Shown piece by piece: positions 41,785-49,093 of a DNA stretch of 64,000 nt. The stretch's first letter is position 1. Every line of letters starts with the position of its first letter. Both the position numbers and the translations under genes were made by a program. Under the pieces are notes generated by a model. The model was not told where the DNA came from. It did not search any database and saw nothing but the letters and a program-made list of their open reading frames with translations. Source of the stretch: JAMIFN01 sp964544605 (GTDB lineage Bacteria > Pseudomonadota > Gammaproteobacteria > Burkholderiales > Burkholderiaceae_C); assembly GCA_964544605.1 (NCBI GenBank), contig CAZJBX010000008.1, forward strand, positions 13,803 through 77,802, in the 5' to 3' direction.

Positions 41785-41809
41785 ACGCAAGGCTCTGTCT
41801 GCCTTGCGT
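41785..41809 (-). terminator. Possible terminator after the DUF4197 gene
   Basis: Stem ACGCAAGGC and GCCTTGCGT (9 bp, 7-nt loop). On the minus strand a six-T run follows about 6 nt after the stem. It lies 89 nt beyond the DUF4197 stop. Confidence 0.5.
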
Positions 41810-41897
41810 CCTGAACGGGGCTATTTTGCGCCAAAAACACCCGCCCAGCCGCCGTCCATTTTGAGGAGGGCGGCCCCCAGACGGGCACACGCCAGCA

Positions 41898-42626
41898 TCA
41901 GCCTTTGAGGCTGCCGAGCACGCTCTTGAGCAAATCGCCGCTGGCTTTGCCCGGGTCGGCCCGCAAGCTGGCTTCTTGCTCACCGATGATGGCGTAAAGG
42001 CCATCGAGGGTTTTGCGGGTGACATAGCCTTCCAAATTGCTGTCCTCGTCTTTCACCAAACCCAAGCCCTTGGTTTTGCCCGCCACGGCATTGTATTTTT
42101 GGCTCAAAGAGGCTTTGCTGGTGACTTCTGTCACCAAGGGCAAAAACTGCTCGGTCAAAGGGCTGCGGGTTTTGTCGGCAAAGAAGTCCGTCACCGAAGT
42201 ATTGCCGCCCGTCAAAATGCCTTTGGCATCGCTGACTGTCATGCTTTTGATGGCATTGCTGAGCAAAGGCTTGGCCAGCGGCACGGCTTGCTCGGCACTG
42301 CGGTTCATGGCCAGCAGCAGCTCATCCACTTTTTTGCCCTGCCCCAATCGTTTAAGCAGTTTCGCGCCCGCATCCAAATGACCAGGCAAGCCGATGCGCA
42401 CTTTGTCATTGCCCATAAAACCATCAGGGCGGCCCAATTGCAGCACCGCCGCTGTGGCGCTTTGCTCCAGCAAGGCCGCCAGGCCGCTGCTGGCTTGGCC
42501 GTCACTCAAGCCCGGCAAAGACAGGGCAAAAACCTTGGCCTGCGCCGTGGCCAGTGCCAAAGCGGATAATTGCAGCAATTGGCGGCGAGGCAATTGGCCT
42601 TGGGTCATCAAATTTTGCAGCTTCAT
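41898..42626 (-). CDS. DUF4197 domain protein, exported
   Basis: 242 residues. The N-terminus has a Tat-like signal (LPRRQLLQLSALALATAQAKVFA). The rest matches DUF4197: GLSDGQASSGLAALLEQSAT, FMGNDKVRIGLPGHLDAGAK, MSVSDAKGIL-type SMTVSDAKGILTGGNTSVTD, FFADKTRSPLTEQFLPLV and TRKTLDGLYAIIGEQEASLR. Predicted periplasmic or lipid-facing helical protein of unknown role. It is divergent from the TlpA-like lipoprotein gene with only 26 nt between the start codons, so the two promoters must overlap the coding ends. Confidence 0.85.
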   Translation of the reverse strand: MKLQNLMTQGQLPRRQLLQLSALALATAQAKVFALSLPGLSDGQASSGLAALLEQSATAAVLQLGRPDGFMGNDKVRIGLPGHLDAGAKLLKRLGQGKKVDELLLAMNRSAEQAVPLAKPLLSNAIKSMTVSDAKGILTGGNTSVTDFFADKTRSPLTEQFLPLVTEVTSKASLSQKYNAVAGKTKGLGLVKDEDSNLEGYVTRKTLDGLYAIIGEQEASLRADPGKASGDLLKSVLGSLKG

Positions 42627-42652
42627 GGGTTGTCCTTAGTCTTGGGTTGAAG

Positions 42653-43165
42653 ATGGGCCTTATCTTACGCAATCGTTTTTTCTGTGCTTGGCGCTGGCTG
42701 CTTTTGGCCTGCTTGAGCTGGGCTTTGCTGGCCTGCCAGCCTTTGCAAGAACCCGCGCCGCCGAGCGAATTTTTGCAATTGGACGGCAGCCGCATCAGCA
42801 CCGAGGCGCTGCAGGGCAAAGTCTGGCTGCTCAATTTCTGGGCCACCAGTTGCACCACTTGCGTGGCCGAAATGCCCGATTTGGCCCGCATCCACCAGCG
42901 CTACCAAGCCCAAGGCTATGACACCATTGCGCTGGCCATGCAATACGACCCACCTGCTTTTGTGCAGAATTTTGCCCAGCAGAACGCCCTGCCCTTTCGC
43001 GTCGCACTCGACCACAAGGGCGAGTTGGCGCAAAGCTGGGGCGGCATCAAGGCCACGCCCACCAGCTTCCTCATCGACAAAAAAGGCCGCATCGTCAAAC
43101 GCCTCGTTGGCCCGCCCAATTTCCAGCAATTGCAAGCCGATATCGAAAAACTGCTGGCGCAATAA
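42653..43165 (+). CDS. TlpA/ResA-like thioredoxin-fold lipoprotein
   Basis: 170 residues. A lipoprotein signal (WRWLLLACLSWALLAC) ends at Cys about 23. The thioredoxin domain follows: LQLDGSRISTEALQGKVWLL, NFWATSCTTCVAEMPDLARI with the redox pair CTTC, and the cis-proline loop GIKATPTSFLIDKKGRIVKR. It should act as a periplasmic membrane-bound thiol reductase, for example in cytochrome c maturation or disulfide isomerisation. The ATG at 42653 places the signal at the N-terminus; an upstream start at 42554 adds an unrelated stretch. Confidence 0.9.
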   Translation: MGLILRNRFFCAWRWLLLACLSWALLACQPLQEPAPPSEFLQLDGSRISTEALQGKVWLLNFWATSCTTCVAEMPDLARIHQRYQAQGYDTIALAMQYDPPAFVQNFAQQNALPFRVALDHKGELAQSWGGIKATPTSFLIDKKGRIVKRLVGPPNFQQLQADIEKLLAQ

Positions 43166-43318
43166 GCGTTGTGCAAATGCCGCATATGCGGCCCATGGCC
43201 CTGCTCGGCCTAGGGCTGTCGTGGAAAAAATCACGCCCCCATGATTAGAATGCCTTGGTTCGGTCGCGTTTGGGGCATCTCTGGCGCGCCGCATCGCATC
43301 ACCCTTAGGAGACAAAGC

Positions 43319-44560
43319 ATGAAAAAAACCTTGATCGCCGTGGCCGCCGTAGCCGCCGCCAGCGCTGCCTTGGCAGACACCTCAGTCACCCTCTACGGCA
43401 CGGTCGATGCCTTTGTGGGCAAAGACTCCAAAACCCTGCCTGAAGGCAACGCCCTCCCAGGGCCATTGGCTGGCCTGACCCCGCTGTCCCCCCTGATGAA
43501 TAAGTCAGCGCTCAACCCCTATACCAAAAACAGCCAAACTGTGGTCGATTCTGGCGGTCTCGGCCCCAGCGTCATCGGCATTGCCGTGAAAGAAGATTTG
43601 GGCAATGGCCTGCGCGCCTTTGCCACTTTGGAGCGCGAATTCCAAACCGATACCGGCACCTTCAACAGCGTGCGCAACCCCAACCGTGCCCACCGCGAAA
43701 AAACCTTGGTCGGCGTGGGCGGCGACTGGGGCAGCATCTCTTTGGGCAAGCAATCCACGCCTTTGAAAGACGGCTCTGACCGCTTGAGCGATGCCCAATC
43801 TGACAGCGTTTTCTCCGCCTTCAACCGCGCCGCAGCCGTCAGCATCACCACCACCAACAGCCCCTACACCCCCTATGTGAACAACAGCGTGCGCTACGAC
43901 CTGCCTCCTGGCACCAATTGGCGTGGCGCCATCATCGCCGGCACCACTGGCTCGGCTGATGAGCCTGCCGACGGCACCAAAGACCGCGTTTACGGCTTTG
44001 GTTTGGGCTACTCCGTTGAGGGCAAATGGGCCGTGGGCCTGTCGCACCAAACTGAAAACAAAGGCCAAAACACTGTCCCCAGCGCCATCAATGGCCTGCA
44101 ACGCGGCCACCAAAAAGTCGCCATCACCTTCCTCAGCGGTGCTGTGGGCACACCCATCGGCAAAATCAGCGCAGGTGTGGGCGGTGGCAAAGTCAGCGGC
44201 GTTGAAGGCCGTGACAAAGGCTGGAGCTTGGGCTGGACTGCCCCCATCAACAACTGGACTTTGATTGCCCAAGTGGCCTCCTTTAAAGCCAGTGATGAAC
44301 TGGGCACGCTCTACAACACAGGCAACGCCACGCCAAACCCCTCCACCTTGGTCGCCGCCTCTGCGCTGCCCAGCTTGGCAGGCACAGGCTTGAGCTACCG
44401 CGAAGGCAGCGCCAAGCGCACTTCCGTGGGTGTTGAAGCGCGTTACGCCCTGAGCAAACGCACCACCGCTTATGCGGGTGCCAACCACACCAAAAACCTG
44501 GCTGGCGTGCAAGATGCCAAAGGCACGATTTACGGTGCGGGCTTGCGCCACAGCTTCTAA
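43319..44560 (+). CDS. General porin (Burkholderiales trimeric type)
   Basis: Outer-membrane channel for small hydrophilic solutes. 413 residues: a signal peptide (MKKTLIAVAAVAAASAALA), the usual opening strand DTSVTLYGTVDAFVG, the conserved NGLRAFATLEREFQTDTG and GSISLGKQSTPL blocks, and a last strand ending in Phe (YGAGLRHSF), needed for BAM recognition. The start ATG at 43319 follows AGGAGA. The gene ends at a strong terminator. Monocistronic. Confidence 0.93.
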   Translation: MKKTLIAVAAVAAASAALADTSVTLYGTVDAFVGKDSKTLPEGNALPGPLAGLTPLSPLMNKSALNPYTKNSQTVVDSGGLGPSVIGIAVKEDLGNGLRAFATLEREFQTDTGTFNSVRNPNRAHREKTLVGVGGDWGSISLGKQSTPLKDGSDRLSDAQSDSVFSAFNRAAAVSITTTNSPYTPYVNNSVRYDLPPGTNWRGAIIAGTTGSADEPADGTKDRVYGFGLGYSVEGKWAVGLSHQTENKGQNTVPSAINGLQRGHQKVAITFLSGAVGTPIGKISAGVGGGKVSGVEGRDKGWSLGWTAPINNWTLIAQVASFKASDELGTLYNTGNATPNPSTLVAASALPSLAGTGLSYREGSAKRTSVGVEARYALSKRTTAYAGANHTKNLAGVQDAKGTIYGAGLRHSF

Positions 44561-44579
44561 GCTGGCGGCTTAATAAGCC

Positions 44580-44602
44580 AAGCCGCCTTCGGGCGGCTTT
44601 TT
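44580..44602 (+). terminator. Terminator after the porin gene
   Basis: Stem AAGCCGCC and GGCGGCTT with a TTCG tetraloop and a T-run, 20 nt after the porin stop. Confidence 0.88.
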
Positions 44603-44634
44603 GATGCCCACAACAAAAACGCGCTGAGCACAAA

Positions 44635-44656
44635 AAAACCGCCCTAAGGCGGTTTT
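44635..44656 (-). terminator. Terminator after the acyl-CoA dehydrogenase pair
   Basis: Stem AAAACCGCC and GGCGGTTTT (loop CTAA). On the minus strand it runs into seven T, 26 nt after the dehydrogenase stop. Confidence 0.85.
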
Positions 44657-44681
44657 CTGTGGTGAAGACTTGAGCCAGCCC

Positions 44682-45920
44682 TTATTTCGGGATGTCTTTG
44701 AAAGCCAGGTCTTTGTCAAACGCAGGCTCGGCGGGCAGGCCCAGTACGCGCTCGCCCACATTGTTCTTCACGATTTCGTCGGTGCCGCCGGCAATGCGCA
44801 TACCCGCAGCGCCGTACCACAGGCGCTCGACCCATTCCCATTCCTCGCCTTGCTCTTTGGATGAGAGCACGCCTTTATTGCCTTCCAAGTCGATGGAGAA
44901 GTAGCCAAAGTCTTGCAAGGTGCGGGCGATGATGAGTTTGGCCACTTGCAGCTCAGCGCCAGGCTGTTTGCCTTTGCTGATGGCCGTGTAGCCGCGCGCG
45001 AGCATGAGGTCCAGACCTTTTTCATTGAGGTAGATGTCCACCCATTTCTCGCGCAGGCGGCCATCTTCAATGGCAGGTTTGCCGAAGAATTCGTTTTGCT
45101 TGAGGAAGCTGGCCACGGTTTTCCAGAGGTCTTTGGGCATGACGCCGCCAATGGACATGCGCTCGCTCATGATGCCAGTGAGGGTGACTTTCCAACCGCC
45201 ATCGACCTCGCCCACGCGCTGCGTATCGGGCACGAATACATCGTTCAAGAAGACTTCGTTGAATTCCGCTTCGCCTGAGGCTTGGCGGATGGGGCGCACT
45301 TCCACGCCAGGGTCTTTCATGTCGATGTAGAAGGTGCTCAGACCTTTGAATTTGGGCACATCGGGGTTGGTGCGGCACAGCACCAAGCCATAGTCGGCGT
45401 ATTGGGCCATGGTGGTCCATACTTTTTGGCCGTTAATCAGCCAGCCTTCAACGCCGTTTTTGGTGTGGCGTTCGGCTTTGGTGCGTACCATGCCCAGGTC
45501 AGAGCCGGCATTGGGCTCAGACAGCAACTGGCACCACAGCTCTTGACCGCTGAGGGCGGCCATGGCGTGTTTGGCGCGGATGTCGTTGCTGGCGTGGGCC
45601 ATGACGGAAGGAATGACCATACCCAAGGAGACATTGAAAAAGCCCGCTGGGATGTTGAAGTTGCCTTCTTCTTGGCGGTAGATGATCTCTTGCATGGGCG
45701 TGCCGCCACGGCCACCAGCCATTTTGGGCCAGGTGATGGCGCCGTAGCCGCCTTTGAGTTTGGTCATTTGCCATTTGCGGGCGGCGACCATGCGCTCGTC
45801 CGTGCTCAACTCGCGGCCAAAGGCTTCATTGGGGCTTTTTTTGCGGGGGGCAACGCCTTCCAACCAAGTACGCACTTCTTGGCGGAACGCTGCTTCTTCT
45901 GGGCTATCGTTGAAATCCAT
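44682..45920 (-). CDS. Acyl-CoA dehydrogenase, large-subunit-like
   Basis: FAD enzyme for the first step of acyl-CoA oxidation. 412 residues. Family blocks: ATWPKMAGGRGG-type GAITWPKMAGGRGGTPMQEI, ELWCQLLSEPNAGSDLGMVR (the FAD/substrate loop), INGQKVWTTMAQYADYGLVL, and the C-terminal GTDEIVKNNVGERVLGLP. The ATG at 45920 (MDFNDSPEEAAFRQEV) is preferred to one at 45944. A second dehydrogenase gene lies 42 nt upstream on the same strand. Paired genes like this encode heteromeric enzymes in sterol and bile-acid side-chain breakdown; that assignment is inference. Confidence 0.9.
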   Translation of the reverse strand: MDFNDSPEEAAFRQEVRTWLEGVAPRKKSPNEAFGRELSTDERMVAARKWQMTKLKGGYGAITWPKMAGGRGGTPMQEIIYRQEEGNFNIPAGFFNVSLGMVIPSVMAHASNDIRAKHAMAALSGQELWCQLLSEPNAGSDLGMVRTKAERHTKNGVEGWLINGQKVWTTMAQYADYGLVLCRTNPDVPKFKGLSTFYIDMKDPGVEVRPIRQASGEAEFNEVFLNDVFVPDTQRVGEVDGGWKVTLTGIMSERMSIGGVMPKDLWKTVASFLKQNEFFGKPAIEDGRLREKWVDIYLNEKGLDLMLARGYTAISKGKQPGAELQVAKLIIARTLQDFGYFSIDLEGNKGVLSSKEQGEEWEWVERLWYGAAGMRIAGGTDEIVKNNVGERVLGLPAEPAFDKDLAFKDIPK

Positions 45921-45962
45921 GTCTGAATCTCCGTAAATGTTCAATCTAAAAAATCGGAAGGC

Positions 45963-47075
45963 TTAGGCGGCGTCGAATTCGGCTTCGAGCTCGCGGGCCA
46001 AAATTTCGCGCCATTCGTGCACGCTGCCCAGCATCACACCCAGTTGGCGGGCGCGTTTGTAAAAGAGCTGGCAATCAACTTCCCAAGTAAAGCCCATGCC
46101 GCCATGCACCTGAATGGCCTCTTGCGCGGCCAAGGTGAAGGCGTTGCTGGCGGTGACGCGGGCACCCGCAGCGGCTTTGGCCAGCTCAGGCGCGTCGGTG
46201 TTCAAAGCCCAAGCACCGTAGTAGCAGTGTGAGCGCGCCACTTGGTTGGCGGTGAACATATCGGCCAGCTTGTGTTTGATGCCTTGGTACACACCAATGG
46301 GCTTGCCAAAGGCTTTGCGCTCGCGCGCGTAAGCGGCAGAGATTTCCAGCGCCATGTCAGCGCCGCCCAGTTGCTCAAAGGCCACCAGCACAGCGGCGCG
46401 GTAGCGCACTTGCTCCAGCACGGCCAGCGCGTCTTTGCCGCCATCCAGGGCGACGGCGGCGGTGTTGTTGAACTTCAGCTCGGCAAAGGGTTTGGAGTTG
46501 TCCACGCAGTCCAAGGTGCGGCGCGCAACGCCGTCGAGCTTGGTCAACACCAGCACGGCTTGGCCAGCGCTGTCTTTGGCCAGCACCACGGCGATTTGGG
46601 CAATCGCGCCATCGGCCACCACAGCAGCCGTGCCGTTCAAGTTTTGGCCATCAAAAGTGGGCACTTGCGCCAGAATTTTGTCGCCAGCATTGCTGTCGAG
46701 CGGCGCAGCCAATGTCGCAATCGTGCCTGTGGACACGGGTGTGAGCCATTCTTGTTGTTGCGCTTCGCTGGAGCCCAGCAGCACCGCTTGCACGGCCAGA
46801 TACAGGCTAGAGGCCAGTGGCACACAGGCGTTTTGGCGGCCAATTTCTTCGGCTACCACGCACAGCTCCAGCGCGCCCATGCCGTGGCCGCCGCAGCTCT
46901 CGGGCAGCATCAGGGCGGTCACGCCCATGCTGGCCAAGCCATCCCAAACGGCTTCGCTATAGAGTTTTTTGCCGTCGATGTTGTCGCGGGCTTGGCCCAC
47001 GGGGTGTTCGTTAGAGAGGAATTTACGCACCGCATCGCGCAGTTCGTATTGCTCGTCGGTAAAGTCTAAGTTCAT
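45963..47075 (-). CDS. Acyl-CoA dehydrogenase, small-subunit-like
   Basis: 370 residues of the acyl-CoA dehydrogenase fold, more divergent than its neighbour. Visible blocks: MNLDFTDEQYELRDAVRKFL, ALMLPESCGGHGMGALELCV, AFGKPIGVYQGIKHKLADMF and QEAIQVHGGMGFTWEVDCQL near the end. The SEPNAGSD-type loop is replaced by a shortened AAPLDSNAGDK region, as expected for the structural partner of a heteromeric pair. ATG at 47075. It is first in the two-gene operon, 127 nt after parA's 3' end on the same strand. Confidence 0.88.
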   Translation of the reverse strand: MNLDFTDEQYELRDAVRKFLSNEHPVGQARDNIDGKKLYSEAVWDGLASMGVTALMLPESCGGHGMGALELCVVAEEIGRQNACVPLASSLYLAVQAVLLGSSEAQQQEWLTPVSTGTIATLAAPLDSNAGDKILAQVPTFDGQNLNGTAAVVADGAIAQIAVVLAKDSAGQAVLVLTKLDGVARRTLDCVDNSKPFAELKFNNTAAVALDGGKDALAVLEQVRYRAAVLVAFEQLGGADMALEISAAYARERKAFGKPIGVYQGIKHKLADMFTANQVARSHCYYGAWALNTDAPELAKAAAGARVTASNAFTLAAQEAIQVHGGMGFTWEVDCQLFYKRARQLGVMLGSVHEWREILARELEAEFDAA

Positions 47076-47201
47076 CGCCTGACCTTCTTGTGGAGTAATG
47101 GAAAGAAAAAGAAACTGCCGCACCCCATTGGAGCGCCGCAGTGCAGTCTGAACAGCGTTTGATTCTAACGATGAATCAAGGCCAAACAGCCTGCGTTTGG
47201 A

Positions 47202-47966
47202 CTAGTTGCCCATGCGCTCGACCATCTCTTGCGCAAAGGCAATAAAGGCTTTGGAGCCGCGCGCGCTGGGGTCAAACACCACCCCAGGCAGGCCATAGCT
47301 GGGGGCTTCGGCCAAGCGCACATTGCGCGGAATCACGGTGTCGAACACTTTGTCGCCAAAATGGTTTTTGAGCTGCTCGCTCACCTGCTGCTGCAAGGTG
47401 ATGCGGGGGTCAAACATGACGCGCAAGATGGCGATGATTTCAAGTGTGGGGTTGAGGTTGGCGTGCACCTGTTTGATGGTGTAAACCAAATCACTCAAGC
47501 CCTCCAGCGCAAAATATTCGCACTGCATGGGCACAATCACACCGTGGGCGCTGCACAGACCGTTGAGGGTGAGCATGGACAGCGAGGGCGGGCAATCAAT
47601 GAGCACAAAATCGTAATCTTGCGCCACTTCGGCCAAGGCGTTTTTGAGGCGGTATTCGCGCCCTTCTTCATTCACCAAATCGACCTCAGCGCCAGCCAAA
47701 TCGCGGTTCGCGCCGAGCACATCGTAGCCGGCTTTGTCGGCCCGCTGGCGGGCTTGGGCCACCGTTTTCTCGGCCAGCAAGACCTCATAAACTGATGCCG
47801 CTAAATCGCGCTTGTCCACACCTGAACCCATGGTGGCATTGCCCTGCGGGTCCAAATCGACCAAAAGCACACGCTGGCCAATTTTGGCCAAACCTGCGGC
47901 CAAATTCACACAGGTGGTGGTTTTACCGACCCCGCCTTTTTGATTCGCGATGCAGAAAATTCTCAT
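47202..47966 (-). CDS. parA: Chromosome-partitioning ATPase ParA (Soj)
   Basis: Walker-type ATPase that positions chromosome or plasmid origins together with ParB. 254 residues: deviant Walker A NQKGGVGKTTTCVNLAAGL, DLDPQGNATMGSGVDK, the Walker B block VLIDCPPSLSMLTLNGL, and VMFDPRITLQQQVSEQL. Length and sequence fit chromosomal Soj. No parB follows within the window: the next gene downstream is an acyl-CoA dehydrogenase. A cupin/JmjC-type gene precedes it by 6 nt. Confidence 0.94.
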   Translation of the reverse strand: MRIFCIANQKGGVGKTTTCVNLAAGLAKIGQRVLLVDLDPQGNATMGSGVDKRDLAASVYEVLLAEKTVAQARQRADKAGYDVLGANRDLAGAEVDLVNEEGREYRLKNALAEVAQDYDFVLIDCPPSLSMLTLNGLCSAHGVIVPMQCEYFALEGLSDLVYTIKQVHANLNPTLEIIAILRVMFDPRITLQQQVSEQLKNHFGDKVFDTVIPRNVRLAEAPSYGLPGVVFDPSARGSKAFIAFAQEMVERMGN

Positions 47967-47972
47967 GGTGTT

Positions 47973-49079
47973 TTAAGCCGTTGCCACATTCTCGCTCACC
48001 CAGCGAATCGCATCTTGAAGCAAGACCGCGCGCGTGATAGAAAGCGTCCAGCCATCGACCTCGACCGCATGAATCCAAGCGGACGGAATGACCAACAAAT
48101 CACCGGGCATGATATCCACCTTCAAATAGTCCACCCCTTGGGCCTTGGGGTAGCGCTCGTAATCTGGTTCCAGCGGGTTGAAATAATAGGGCTGATAGCC
48201 ACAGTAGGCCATCAAGGGCTCAAGGCGATCCCAATCGTTGGGGGGGTAAAGATAGACCGTTTTTTTACCCCAAACTTGAGCCAACAATGAGGTGTAAACA
48301 TCCAAATGCAGCTTGCTGATCAAACGCCCTGCCTCTGATTTGCCCATCCAAATATGCGGCCGACCAGCCACTTCCGTCAAAACCTGCGGCAATGGAAACA
48401 AATGTGCCGCACTATCGGGCAAGCCGCGCCCCGCGCTATAGACGCGCTGGCCATCCATGACATGCATTTGATCCAGCAAATCGCCCAAAGTTTCTTCTTG
48501 CTGCGTTTTGGCGTTGAAGCGCAAAGCCACATCGCCCAGCACTTTTCTAAATTCATCAACCGACCAATCAATGGCAGGCCAGTCAAAAGCGCCACGCACG
48601 CAAATGGGCTGATTGGCTGCAATCAACTGCACAATCAGCTCGGCATCCATGACATCGGTTTCATACACCGCCTCGGGCTGGTTGGGGTGGCTGCGCACAT
48701 GCTCCAAAATTTCCAAGTCATAAGAGGTTGGGCGCTTGAGCAGTTGCGCAAAAAACTGCACCAAGCTCATATCGCCAGCCACCACCGTATTGCGCTCGAA
48801 ATACTGCATACGAGGATCCAAGTCACCTGGCTTTTCTAGCACATGGTGCACAACTTCCTCTTTAAAGGCCAAGGTCGCCTGCACTTCCACATCCTCGATG
48901 TCTGGATGCAGCAGTTCAATGACCATATTCTCTGGCCTCATGCTGACGAAAAACTCCCACAAACGATCAGGCGATTGAATGCGCAGCAGCAAATCGCCTG
49001 GCCCTTTGGGCGGCATTTCATAAAACTCTTGCAGCCTGTGCTCAAGAGTGGCAAACCATGCGGGCAATACAGCGGCCAT
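47973..49079 (-). CDS. Cupin-8/JmjC-type Fe(II)/2-oxoglutarate oxygenase with N-terminal extension
   Basis: 368 residues. The C-terminal half (about 150-360) is a cupin-8/JmjC barrel: PICVRGAFDWPAIDW, the metal pair HLD (H258, D260) in ISKLHLDVYTSLLAQVWG, a possible 2-oxoglutarate-binding Lys in GKKTVYLYPP, and the third ligand H337 in VIPSAWIHAVE. Such enzymes hydroxylate proteins, peptides or small molecules. The first 140 residues are a separate domain that I do not recognise (SPDRLWEFFVSMRPENMVIE). The gene lies 14 nt after transketolase and 6 nt before parA, suggesting one transcript. Substrate unknown. Confidence 0.78.
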   Translation of the reverse strand: MAAVLPAWFATLEHRLQEFYEMPPKGPGDLLLRIQSPDRLWEFFVSMRPENMVIELLHPDIEDVEVQATLAFKEEVVHHVLEKPGDLDPRMQYFERNTVVAGDMSLVQFFAQLLKRPTSYDLEILEHVRSHPNQPEAVYETDVMDAELIVQLIAANQPICVRGAFDWPAIDWSVDEFRKVLGDVALRFNAKTQQEETLGDLLDQMHVMDGQRVYSAGRGLPDSAAHLFPLPQVLTEVAGRPHIWMGKSEAGRLISKLHLDVYTSLLAQVWGKKTVYLYPPNDWDRLEPLMAYCGYQPYYFNPLEPDYERYPKAQGVDYLKVDIMPGDLLVIPSAWIHAVEVDGWTLSITRAVLLQDAIRWVSENVATA

Positions 49080-49093
49080 AACGCCTCCTCATT

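Noticed and set aside
43505..44551. 348-codon minus-strand frame opposite the porin
   Set aside because: Shadow of the porin; no signal sequence or family match.
47076..47201. Terminator downstream of parA
   Set aside because: A T-rich tract is present but the possible stem has several mismatches, so no confident call was made.
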